5,036 bases of DNA, taken from positions 1 to 5,036 of the forward strand of contig DAOUES010000392.1 in the NCBI GenBank assembly GCA_034430335.1. Direction: 5' to 3'. Source of the stretch: JAFGOY01 sp034430335 (lineage in GTDB: Bacteria; Chloroflexota; Anaerolineae; Aggregatilineales; UBA3940). The position numbers and the translations under genes were made by a program. Shown in pieces: positions 1 to 5,036 of the stretch (position 1 is its first letter; each line of letters starts with the position of its first letter). The notes under the pieces are model-generated. The model was given only the letters and a program-made list of their open reading frames with translations, had not been told where the DNA came from and searched no databases.

Positions 1-13
1 GCCATCTGTGGAT

Positions 14-26
14 TATAATCACCCCA
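14..26 (+). promoter_or_regulatory. Putative -10 element of a leaderless promoter for the M1 peptidase gene
   Basis: A perfect TATAAT hexamer occupies 14-19, and the preferred ATG begins at 26, which is where transcription would be expected to start. No Shine-Dalgarno sequence lies at a useful distance before the ATG; the only purine patch, GTGGA near 8-12, is about 13 bases away. This fits a leaderless mRNA. The matching -35 box would lie left of the window, so only half of the promoter can be seen. Confidence 0.45.
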
Positions 27-1699
27 TGACCTATCGACGCCGACTCCCGCCCTTGCTGATCGCGCTGCTCGCCGCGCTGACTCTCGCCGCCTGCGCCGAT
101 CCAATCCGGGCGACGAATCCGTCGCCCACCCCTGCGCCCCGTGTCAAACCCACAGAAGTCGCCATCGGCACCGCGACTCCCTTTTCCCCAACCGATACGC
201 CAATCCCCACCCCGACCCAAGCGATGAATCCATCGCCAACATCGACCGCCGTCCCGACTGTGGAACTATCGGGCAGCGCCGATCTCTCAATCGGTGTCAC
301 GCTATCTCCAACAATTACACTCACTCCAGCTTCCCCGGACGAGGATCGCCCGCCCCTCGAATTGATCGACTCGCTGCCTGCCGCCGACCGGATGCCGGAA
401 CAGGCGCTCGAAGTCGAGTTGTTCTACGCCGACCGTTGGGCCAGAGTCGAGCAGACCATCCTGGTGCCCAACACTTCCCCCGACGAGTGGGACGAGGTCG
501 TATTCAATGTACCGCTGGCGGCCACCGAGGGCGCGTTCGATTTGCAGCGCGTCTCCGTCGAATCCGGCGACTTCGCCCTGGTCGAAGTCGATGCAGAACT
601 CGACGGGATCGCGCTGCGCGTCCCGCTCCCCAAACCTGCCGCCCGTCACGATACCGTCCGCGTCGAGATCGCATACAACCTGTTCTTCCTCCCGGTGCGG
701 CCCAACAGCACCTTTCCCATCGGCCTGACCGGTTATACCGGCGATGTCGTCCGCGCGGGCGAGTGGTATCCCGTCCTCGCTCCCTACCAGGGCGGCGATG
801 GCTGGCAGACCTACATCTATCATCCCGTGGGCGACCCGGTGATCTATCCGGCCACCAACACGCAGATGGCGGTCGCTGCGCCGGAGGGGATCACCGTAGC
901 TGGTTCCGGCCCCGTCTCACAGGAACCCCGCCTCGATCAGCCCGGCCAGGTCTGGCGCTTCGAGGTCGATGCGGCGCGCGGGATGGCCTTCTTTGCCAGC
1001 GACCGCTACCGCGTATTGACCGGCGAGGCTGCCGGTGTGCCCATCTACAGTTATTACCACGCAGGCGGCGAAGGCGCGGCGCAGCAGGCGATCTACGCGG
1101 CGGGCGATGCTTTGTCCCTGTATCACTACCGCTTCGGCCCCTATCCCTATGAGAGCCTGACCATCGTCCAGAACGGCTATCGCTCCGATATGGAATATAC
1201 CGCCCTGATTTCGCTCTCGAACCGGGTCTACACCAACTACCAGGGCAGCCCCCGCGATCTCGTCCACGTGATGGTCTCGCACGAAGTGGCGCATCAATGG
1301 TGGTATGGCGAAGTCGGCAATGACCAGGTCAACGAACCCTGGCTTGATGAATCCCTGGCGTCGTACAGCGAGGTTCTTTACTACGAAGCCTACTATCCCG
1401 ACGACCGCGCGTGGCGGCTCAGTCGCTATGAAAACATCGTCGAACCCGGCTGGCTCGACGAGCCGATCTATTCCTATATCTCCACTTTTGTCTACGTCCG
1501 CGACATTTACCCGCGCGGCGTGATGTTCGTCCACGAGCTTCGCCGGGCGATGGGCGATGCCGCCTTTTTCGCCTTCTTGCAGGATTACGCCCGCAGCTAT
1601 TCGGGACGGATCGCCACCGAAGCCGATTTCCGCGCCGTGCTCGCCGAACATAGCGACCGGCCTGCCGTCGACGCAGTGGTCAACCTCTATCTGCGTTGA
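26..1699 (+). CDS. M1-family zinc metallopeptidase, secreted lipoprotein
   Basis: Predicted aminopeptidase-like enzyme of 557 residues, anchored outside the cytoplasmic membrane. Residues 1-23 form a lipoprotein signal peptide: Arg4-Arg6, a Leu/Ala-rich core, and lipobox Leu20-Ala-Ala-Cys23. Residues 24 to about 105 are a Pro/Thr/Ser-rich, probably disordered linker. A beta-rich N-terminal domain follows to about residue 335, then the thermolysin-like catalytic domain. The zinc motif is complete: His419-Glu420-x-x-His423, then 18 residues to Glu442 (HExxH-x18-E). SDMEYTA at 387-393 stands in for the GxMEN substrate-binding motif. Tyr495, in DIYPRGVMF, may be the transition-state tyrosine. The protein ends soon after this domain, so the large C-terminal helical domain of PepN-type enzymes is absent. 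The ATG at 26 is chosen because it puts the Arg residues at the very N-terminus; an in-frame GTG at 8 would add six residues. The family call is firm. The substrate is unknown, and family members may cleave peptides or have other roles. It appears to be a separate unit from the gal operon downstream. Confidence 0.9.
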   Translation: MTYRRRLPPLLIALLAALTLAACADPIRATNPSPTPAPRVKPTEVAIGTATPFSPTDTPIPTPTQAMNPSPTSTAVPTVELSGSADLSIGVTLSPTITLTPASPDEDRPPLELIDSLPAADRMPEQALEVELFYADRWARVEQTILVPNTSPDEWDEVVFNVPLAATEGAFDLQRVSVESGDFALVEVDAELDGIALRVPLPKPAARHDTVRVEIAYNLFFLPVRPNSTFPIGLTGYTGDVVRAGEWYPVLAPYQGGDGWQTYIYHPVGDPVIYPATNTQMAVAAPEGITVAGSGPVSQEPRLDQPGQVWRFEVDAARGMAFFASDRYRVLTGEAAGVPIYSYYHAGGEGAAQQAIYAAGDALSLYHYRFGPYPYESLTIVQNGYRSDMEYTALISLSNRVYTNYQGSPRDLVHVMVSHEVAHQWWYGEVGNDQVNEPWLDESLASYSEVLYYEAYYPDDRAWRLSRYENIVEPGWLDEPIYSYISTFVYVRDIYPRGVMFVHELRRAMGDAAFFAFLQDYARSYSGRIATEADFRAVLAEHSDRPAVDAVVNLYLR

Positions 1700-1747
1700 T
1701 GTGTCTCCAGACTGCTCCCTTTGGGGTGAATTGGGCGACACAAAACG

Positions 1748-1774
1748 TCGTCTGGCGAACCGCAGGTTCGACGA
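1748..1774 (+). other. Small intergenic hairpin
   Basis: CGAACC (1756-1761) pairs perfectly with GGTTCG (1765-1770) around a GCA loop. TCGT (1748-1751) can pair with ACGA (1771-1774) if CTGG (1752-1755) bulges out. The structure lies after the peptidase stop codon and just before the G-rich terminator stem, sharing base 1774 with it. It may protect the 3' end of the peptidase mRNA or form part of a compound terminator. It has no T-run of its own. Confidence 0.4.
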
Positions 1775-1810
1775 AGGGGGTGGGCGGTTCCGTCCCCCTT
1801 TTTCCCTTTT
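1774..1810 (+). terminator. Probable intrinsic terminator of the peptidase gene
   Basis: AAGGGGG (1774-1780) can pair with CCCCCTT (1794-1800) around a 13-base loop. T-runs follow directly (TTTTT at 1799-1803, then CCC and TTTT at 1807-1810). It starts 75 bases after the peptidase stop and ends before the next promoter, as expected for a rho-independent terminator separating two transcription units. The loop is rather long and the T-tract is broken by CCC, so strength is uncertain. Confidence 0.6.
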
Positions 1811-1835
1811 ATCTTTTTCCTTTTTTCTGATATCC

Positions 1836-1865
1836 TTGACAGCATGCCCCTATTTGGCCTATAAT
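1836..1865 (+). promoter_or_regulatory. Sigma70-type promoter of the lacI-galT-galK operon
   Basis: TTGACA at 1836-1841 and TATAAT at 1860-1865 are both perfect consensus hexamers separated by 18 bp. Transcription should begin near 1872, leaving a leader of about 65 bases before the repressor ATG. A T-rich pyrimidine tract lies just upstream (1807-1827, about -65 to -45) and could act like an UP element. The -10 box directly abuts the operator repeats starting at 1866, so a bound repressor should block initiation. No other convincing promoter is seen before galT or galK. Confidence 0.8.
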
Positions 1866-1869
1866 GGTT

Positions 1870-1885
1870 GCGCAACCGGTTGCGC
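1870..1885. promoter_or_regulatory. LacI/GalR-type operator 1
   Basis: GCGCAACCGGTTGCGC is a perfect 16-bp palindrome centred on the CpG at 1877/1878, and the dyad extends to 24 bp (1866-1889). The core AAcCGgTT fits the LacI-family pattern AAnCGnTT, and the outer part resembles the GTGnAAnCGnTTnCAC form of GalR sites. It overlaps the predicted transcription start. The likely ligand is the repressor encoded at 1937; this is inferred from position and family. Confidence 0.75.
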
Positions 1886-1897
1886 AACCGGTTGCGC
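1882..1897. promoter_or_regulatory. LacI/GalR-type operator 2, overlapping operator 1
   Basis: The same 16-bp palindrome recurs, centred at 1889/1890 and extending to 18 bp (1881-1898). It shares GCGC (1882-1885) with operator 1. The centres are 12 bp apart, a little over one helical turn, so two dimers would lie on nearly the same face of the DNA and would compete or contact each other. Its right flank departs from the repeat at 1899, which makes it the slightly less symmetric site. Confidence 0.65.
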
Positions 1898-1919
1898 ACA
1901 CACGGCTGAACCCAGAATC

Positions 1920-1924
1920 AGGAG
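1920..1924 (+). promoter_or_regulatory. Ribosome binding site of the lacI-type gene
   Basis: AGGAG ends 12 bases before the ATG at 1937, slightly longer than ideal; a weaker GAG at 1926-1928 is 8 bases away. The next in-frame ATG (1952) would be 27 bases away and would remove the first residues of the DNA-binding domain, so 1937 is preferred. Confidence 0.6.
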
Positions 1925-1936
1925 CGAGCTACACCC

Positions 1937-2980
1937 ATGAGACGCATCACCATGCAGGACGTTGCAGTACAGGCCGGTGTGTCGAAATCCACCGTCTCCC
2001 ATGTCCTCAACGATACGCGCTTCGTCGCCGAAGAAACCCGCCAGCGGGTCCTCGACGCTATCGAGACGCTGGGCTACCGCCCCAGCCAGATCGCCCGCGG
2101 CCTTGCCGCCCGCCACACCAACACCGTCGGCCTCCTGATCTCCGATATCGGCAACCCGTTCTACCCGCCGGTGATCAAGGGCGTCGAAGAGGTGGCCCTC
2201 GCCCACGATTACACCGTCTTCCTCTCGAATGTCAGCTATGATATCGACCGCATCGTCAGTGCTATCCACACCATGATCGACCACCGCATCGACGGTGCCA
2301 TCGCCATGTCGACCCGCTTCTCGTCCGAGATGGCCGCCGAACTGCTCTACCACCAGATTCCCACCGTCCTGCTCGACTGGGACGACGAGGCGATGCAGGC
2401 TTATCGCGACCAGGTCGGCGCGCTTGCTTTCGATTTCGCCGCCGGTATTCGCGAAGCCGCCCGCCATCTGGTCGATCTCGGCCACCGCCGGTTTGCCCAT
2501 ATCAGCGGCCCGCTCGACGTGTGGACCTCGCACCGCCGCCGCGATGCGTTTGTCGATGCCCTGTCCGAGTTTGGCATTCCCGCCGATCAGGTAATGGTCG
2601 TCGAGGGCAATTTGCAGATCGAAGGAGGTAGGGCGGCCCTTCGCCAGCTTGCCGGATCGGGCCAGCCGCCGACCGCCGTTTTTGCGGCCAACGATCTCAC
2701 CGCGCTGGGCGTTTTGTGGGAAGCCCGCAAGATCGGCCTGCGCGTCCCGGAGGATATTTCCCTGATCGGCCTCGATAATATCTCCCTTGCCGAGCAGACC
2801 ACCCCGGCCCTGACGACCGTCGCCCTGCCGATCTACGACATCGGCCAGGCGGCGATGACCATGCTCCTCGAGATCATCCGGTGCAACGAAGACAACCAGC
2901 CCTCCGACTGTATTATGAATCAGACAATCCCGACCCGGTTGATCGTTCGCGAATCGACCGCCGGACCAGTATCAGGATGA
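1937..2980 (+). CDS. LacI/GalR-family transcriptional repressor, probable gal operon regulator
   Basis: A 347-residue regulator of normal length for the family. The N-terminal helix-turn-helix spans about residues 5-25: MQDVAVQAG, the turn, then recognition helix VSKSTVSHVLN (15-25). The hinge helix follows at about 49-59 (RPSQIARGLAA); Leu56 occupies the position that inserts into the central CpG of the operator in LacI and PurR. Residues from about 62 onward form a periplasmic-binding-protein-like effector and dimerisation domain, with family landmarks VGLLISDIGNPFY (64-76), FAANDLTA (from 249) and LIGLDN (276-281). It is the first gene of the operon and its stop is 4 bases before galT. Its promoter carries two LacI-type operators, so autorepression is likely. 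Galactose or a related sugar is the inferred inducer from the galT-galK context; the effector pocket cannot be read from sequence alone. It could instead answer to a galactoside or act on other loci too, so no gene symbol is assigned. Confidence 0.92.
   Translation: MRRITMQDVAVQAGVSKSTVSHVLNDTRFVAEETRQRVLDAIETLGYRPSQIARGLAARHTNTVGLLISDIGNPFYPPVIKGVEEVALAHDYTVFLSNVSYDIDRIVSAIHTMIDHRIDGAIAMSTRFSSEMAAELLYHQIPTVLLDWDDEAMQAYRDQVGALAFDFAAGIREAARHLVDLGHRRFAHISGPLDVWTSHRRRDAFVDALSEFGIPADQVMVVEGNLQIEGGRAALRQLAGSGQPPTAVFAANDLTALGVLWEARKIGLRVPEDISLIGLDNISLAEQTTPALTTVALPIYDIGQAAMTMLLEIIRCNEDNQPSDCIMNQTIPTRLIVRESTAGPVSG
2974..2977 (+). promoter_or_regulatory. Ribosome binding site of galT, inside the end of the repressor gene
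   Basis: AGGA lies 7 bases before the galT ATG and directly before the repressor stop codon TGA (2978-2980). A ribosome finishing the repressor would stop on top of this site, so the two genes are probably translationally coupled. Confidence 0.7.
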
Positions 2981-2984
2981 GTTC

Positions 2985-4031
2985 ATGAGATTTGACCCCA
3001 CCGATCACCCCCATCGACGCCTCAACCCGCTCACCGGAGAATGGGTGCTGGTGTCGCCTCACCGCGCGAAGCGCCCCTGGCAGGGGCAGGTCGAAAAGCT
3101 CCCGCCCGATGTCCGTCTCGTTCACGATCCCGACTGCTATCTCTGCCCCGGCAGCACGCGCGTCGGCGGAGTCAAAAACCCGGTCTACGAGTCAACCTAC
3201 GTGTTTACCAACGACTTTCGAGCTTTGCTCCCCGATCCGGTCGACCCGCCTGAACCCGTCCACCCGCTGCTGCGCCTCGAACCGGTGCGCGGCACCTGCC
3301 GGGTGATCTGCTTTTCGCCCCGCCACGACCTGACCCTGCCCGAAATGCCCGCCGCCGATATCCGCAAGGTGGTCGATTTGTGGGCGGCGCAAACCGCCGA
3401 ACTCGGCGAGCAGTATCGCTGGGTGCAGATATTCCAGAACAAGGGCGCGGCGATGGGTGCGTCGAACATGCACCCGCACGGGCAAATCTGGGCTGGCAGC
3501 GCGGTCCCCAACGAACCCGCCAAAGAAAATCGGCAGCAGAGCCAGTATTACGAGATAAATGGATCGCCGCTTCTGGTCGACTATGCCGATCTCGAAGTGC
3601 AGCAGTCGGAGCGGGTCGTCGTTTCCAACGATGCGTGGCTGGCGGTCGTCCCCTATTGGGCGATCTGGCCTTTCGAAACGATTGTCCTCCCCCGCCGCCA
3701 TGTGCGCCGTCTGCCCGACCTGGACGGCGGTCAGCGCACCGCCCTTGCCGATCTGCTCAAGCGGCTGTTGACCCGCTACGACAACTTATTCGAAACCAGC
3801 TTCCCCTATTCGATGGGCTGGCACGGTGCCCCCTTCGACGGCGAAGCGAACGACCACTGGCAGCTTCACGCTCATTTCTACCCCCCACTGCTGCGCTCGG
3901 CGACCGTCCGCAAGTTCCTGGTCGGCTATGAGATGCTGGCCGAGGCCCAGCGCGACCTGACCGCAGAGCAGGCGGCAGAACGTCTCCGCGATTGTCCCGA
4001 TATCCACTACAGGCAGGTAAACGATGGTTGA
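2985..4031 (+). CDS. galT: Galactose-1-phosphate uridylyltransferase
   Basis: Cytoplasmic Leloir enzyme (GalT, HIT superfamily). It transfers UMP from UDP-glucose to galactose-1-phosphate through a uridylyl-histidine intermediate, giving UDP-galactose and glucose-1-phosphate. It has 348 residues, the length I recall for the E. coli enzyme. The N-terminus carries the family block RRLNPLTGEWVLVSPHRAKR (11-30). The catalytic block KGAAMGASNMHPHGQIWA contains His163-Pro-His165, with His165 the expected nucleophile and Gln167 its usual partner. Expected zinc ligands are Cys51, Cys54, His114 and His163. The second metal site known in E. coli GalT also appears complete: Glu181, His280, His295 and His297. 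All are offset by one from the E. coli numbering. The C-terminal part (about 275-335) closely resembles enterobacterial GalT as I remember it. It starts 4 bases after the repressor stop and overlaps galK by 8 bases, so co-transcription and coupling are likely. No residue needed for activity appears to be missing. Confidence 0.97.
   Translation: MRFDPTDHPHRRLNPLTGEWVLVSPHRAKRPWQGQVEKLPPDVRLVHDPDCYLCPGSTRVGGVKNPVYESTYVFTNDFRALLPDPVDPPEPVHPLLRLEPVRGTCRVICFSPRHDLTLPEMPAADIRKVVDLWAAQTAELGEQYRWVQIFQNKGAAMGASNMHPHGQIWAGSAVPNEPAKENRQQSQYYEINGSPLLVDYADLEVQQSERVVVSNDAWLAVVPYWAIWPFETIVLPRRHVRRLPDLDGGQRTALADLLKRLLTRYDNLFETSFPYSMGWHGAPFDGEANDHWQLHAHFYPPLLRSATVRKFLVGYEMLAEAQRDLTAEQAAERLRDCPDIHYRQVNDG
4015..4017 (+). 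promoter_or_regulatory. Weak ribosome binding site of galK, inside the end of galT
   Basis: AGG at 4015-4017, within AGGCAGGTAA, is 6 bases before the galK ATG at 4024. The match is short, so galK translation probably depends largely on ribosomes arriving from galT, whose stop codon lies just past the galK start. Confidence 0.5.
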
Positions 4032-5036
4032 AACTCTCGATCTCCAACAGTATATCCGTGACGCATTCCAGGCGAAGTTCGGCTGCCTGCCGACACTCGT
4101 CGCCAAAGCTCCGGGCCGCGTCAACCTGATCGGCGAACACACCGACTACAACGACGGGTTTGTCCTCCCGATGGCTATCGACCGCGCCATCTGGATGGCG
4201 GTCCGTCCCCGCGACGACCGCCGGGTGGTGCTCCATTCGCTCGACTTCGACACTGTTGGCGAGTTCTCTCTGGATGATATTGAGAAGGGCGATTTAGGCC
4301 CGATTGAATATGTGAAAGGCGTTGCATTCTACCTTGGGGATACCGGTCTCGATCTCATCGGGTTCAATGGCGTGATGAAAGGCAATGTGCCGGTCGGGGC
4401 CGGTCTTTCCTCATCGGCAGCGCTTGAGCTGGTCACGGCCAGGGTGTTCACCGCGCTGGCCGGTGCCCCCTGGGACCCGGTCGCGATGGCGAAGCTGGCC
4501 CAGCGCGCCGAAAATCAATGGGTGGGAATGAACTGCGGGATCATGGATCAACTGATCTCGGCAGCCGGGCAGGAGGGTAAAGCCCTGCTCATCGACTGCC
4601 GCTCGCTGGAACTCAAGCAGACGCCGCTGCCCACCGGCACGGTCGTCGTCGTGATGGATACCAACACCCGGCGGGGCGAGCACGGGCACATGGATTCCGC
4701 CTACAACGAGCGCCGCGAGCAGTGCGAGGAAGCCGCCCGGATTATCGGAGTCCCCGCCCTGCGTGATGTCTCGATGGCGCAGCTTGAAGCCAACAGGAAT
4801 CGACTCGGCGATGTCACCTACCGCCGGGCGCGCCATATTGTCAGCGAAGACGAACGCACCCTGGAAGCCTATGAGACGATGCTCGCCGACGATCCCGCCG
4901 CGCTGGGGCGGTTGATGAACGAGGCCCATACGAGCATCAGCCGGGATTTCGAAGTATCGAGTGAAGCCCTCGACGCAATGGCCGGGATCGCCCAGGCGCA
5001 GCCCGGCTGCTTCGGTGCGCGGATGACCGGCGGCGG
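4024..5036 (+). CDS. galK: Galactokinase, 3' end cut by the window
   Basis: Cytoplasmic GHMP-family kinase that phosphorylates alpha-D-galactose at C1 using ATP, supplying the substrate for GalT. 337 complete codons are visible and the frame stays open to the window edge. E. coli GalK has about 382 residues, so roughly 40-50 are missing. The N-terminal galactokinase signature APGRVNLIGEHTDYNDG spans 29-45. The ATP-binding GHMP motif VPVGAGLSSSAALE spans 122-135. CGIMDQ at 171-176 holds Asp175, the expected catalytic base, and Arg32 is the conserved active-site arginine. The last visible residues, RMTGGG, begin the third conserved GHMP block. The ATG at 24 bases beyond 4000 is supported by the 8-base overlap with galT (ATGGTTGA contains the galT stop), by the upstream AGG and by the usual spacing to the signature. 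Positions 4261-4380, coding the variable stretch between motifs one and two, are clearly poorer in GC than the flanks. What follows galK (galE, a transporter or a glycosidase) cannot be seen. Confidence 0.97.
   Translation, partial: MVETLDLQQYIRDAFQAKFGCLPTLVAKAPGRVNLIGEHTDYNDGFVLPMAIDRAIWMAVRPRDDRRVVLHSLDFDTVGEFSLDDIEKGDLGPIEYVKGVAFYLGDTGLDLIGFNGVMKGNVPVGAGLSSSAALELVTARVFTALAGAPWDPVAMAKLAQRAENQWVGMNCGIMDQLISAAGQEGKALLIDCRSLELKQTPLPTGTVVVVMDTNTRRGEHGHMDSAYNERREQCEEAARIIGVPALRDVSMAQLEANRNRLGDVTYRRARHIVSEDERTLEAYETMLADDPAALGRLMNEAHTSISRDFEVSSEALDAMAGIAQAQPGCFGARMTGG

Larger units (their letters stand above)
1866..1898 (+). repeat. Tandem 12-bp palindromic repeat, 2.75 copies
   Basis: GGTTGCGCAACC occurs at 1866-1877 and 1878-1889, followed by a partial third copy GGTTGCGCA at 1890-1898. 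Each unit is its own reverse complement, so each junction between units also forms a palindrome. The repeat begins at the base after the -10 box. Its position and the LacI-like junction palindromes point to operator function rather than a random microrepeat. Confidence 0.95.

Noticed and set aside
8..25. GTG at 8 as the start of the peptidase gene
   Set aside because: It would place MDYNHP before the signal peptide, has no Shine-Dalgarno sequence, and overlaps the TATAAT at 14-19. The ATG at 26 gives a textbook lipoprotein signal.
917..1741. Minus-strand open frame of 274 codons opposite the peptidase gene
   Set aside because: It lies mostly inside a gene with a complete zinc motif, resembles no family I know, and is explained by GC-rich codons keeping the opposite strand open.
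1756..1775. GGTTCGA at 1765-1771 as a tRNA T-loop remnant or attachment site
   Set aside because: No acceptor stem, anticodon arm or D-arm can be built around it, and no integrase or direct repeat is nearby. It is one arm of a simple hairpin.
1866..1898. Tandem repeat as a CRISPR array
   Set aside because: The 12-bp units abut without spacers and there are no cas genes; the promoter-proximal LacI-type palindromes explain it.
1952..1954. Second in-frame ATG as the repressor start
   Set aside because: It would remove RRIT before the first helix, where LacI-family proteins usually have several residues, and it lies too far from the AGGAG at 1920-1924.
1859..2533. Minus-strand open frame of 224 codons opposite the repressor gene
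   Set aside because: It is a shadow of the LacI-family gene. Its end reads through the operator repeats, giving a repetitive QPVA string that is not protein-like.
3380..3931. Plus-strand open frame of 183 codons within galT
   Set aside because: It is an Arg-rich out-of-frame reading of galT, whose own frame carries all catalytic and metal-binding residues.

Overview
The window reads as ordinary chromosomal DNA from a GC-rich bacterium (about 60% or more by eye). The best guess is a member of the Chloroflexota (Anaerolineae/Caldilineae-like). This rests on style rather than a marker gene: a secreted lipoprotein with a long Pro/Thr/Ser-rich linker behind its lipobox, a short single-chain M1 metallopeptidase, and a LacI-family regulator leading a sugar operon. 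The phylum is therefore an inference. All four genes are on the + strand. I found no RNA gene, mobile element or CRISPR array.

Positions 1-1699 hold an M1-family zinc metallopeptidase lipoprotein. A perfect TATAAT lies 6 bases before its preferred ATG at 26, so its mRNA may be leaderless. Positions 1700-1936 are intergenic. In order they contain a small hairpin, a G5/C5 stem followed by T-runs (probable terminator of the peptidase gene), a 35-base pyrimidine tract, a near-consensus sigma70 promoter (TTGACA, 18 bp, TATAAT), a 12-bp palindrome repeated 2.75 times that forms two interlocked LacI-type operators, and a Shine-Dalgarno sequence.

Positions 1937-5036 form a tight operon. A LacI/GalR-type repressor is followed after 4 bases by galT (galactose-1-phosphate uridylyltransferase), which overlaps galK (galactokinase) by 8 bases. 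galK runs off the right edge with about 40-50 residues missing. GalK phosphorylates galactose, and GalT exchanges Gal-1-P with UDP-glucose to give Glc-1-P and UDP-galactose (Leloir pathway). No galE is in view. The operators sit where transcription should start, so the simplest model is one autorepressed promoter driving the regulator and both enzymes, released by galactose or a derivative.

I see no sign of a wholly new system. The most notable feature is the interlocked double operator, with the regulator as first gene of the operon it probably controls.
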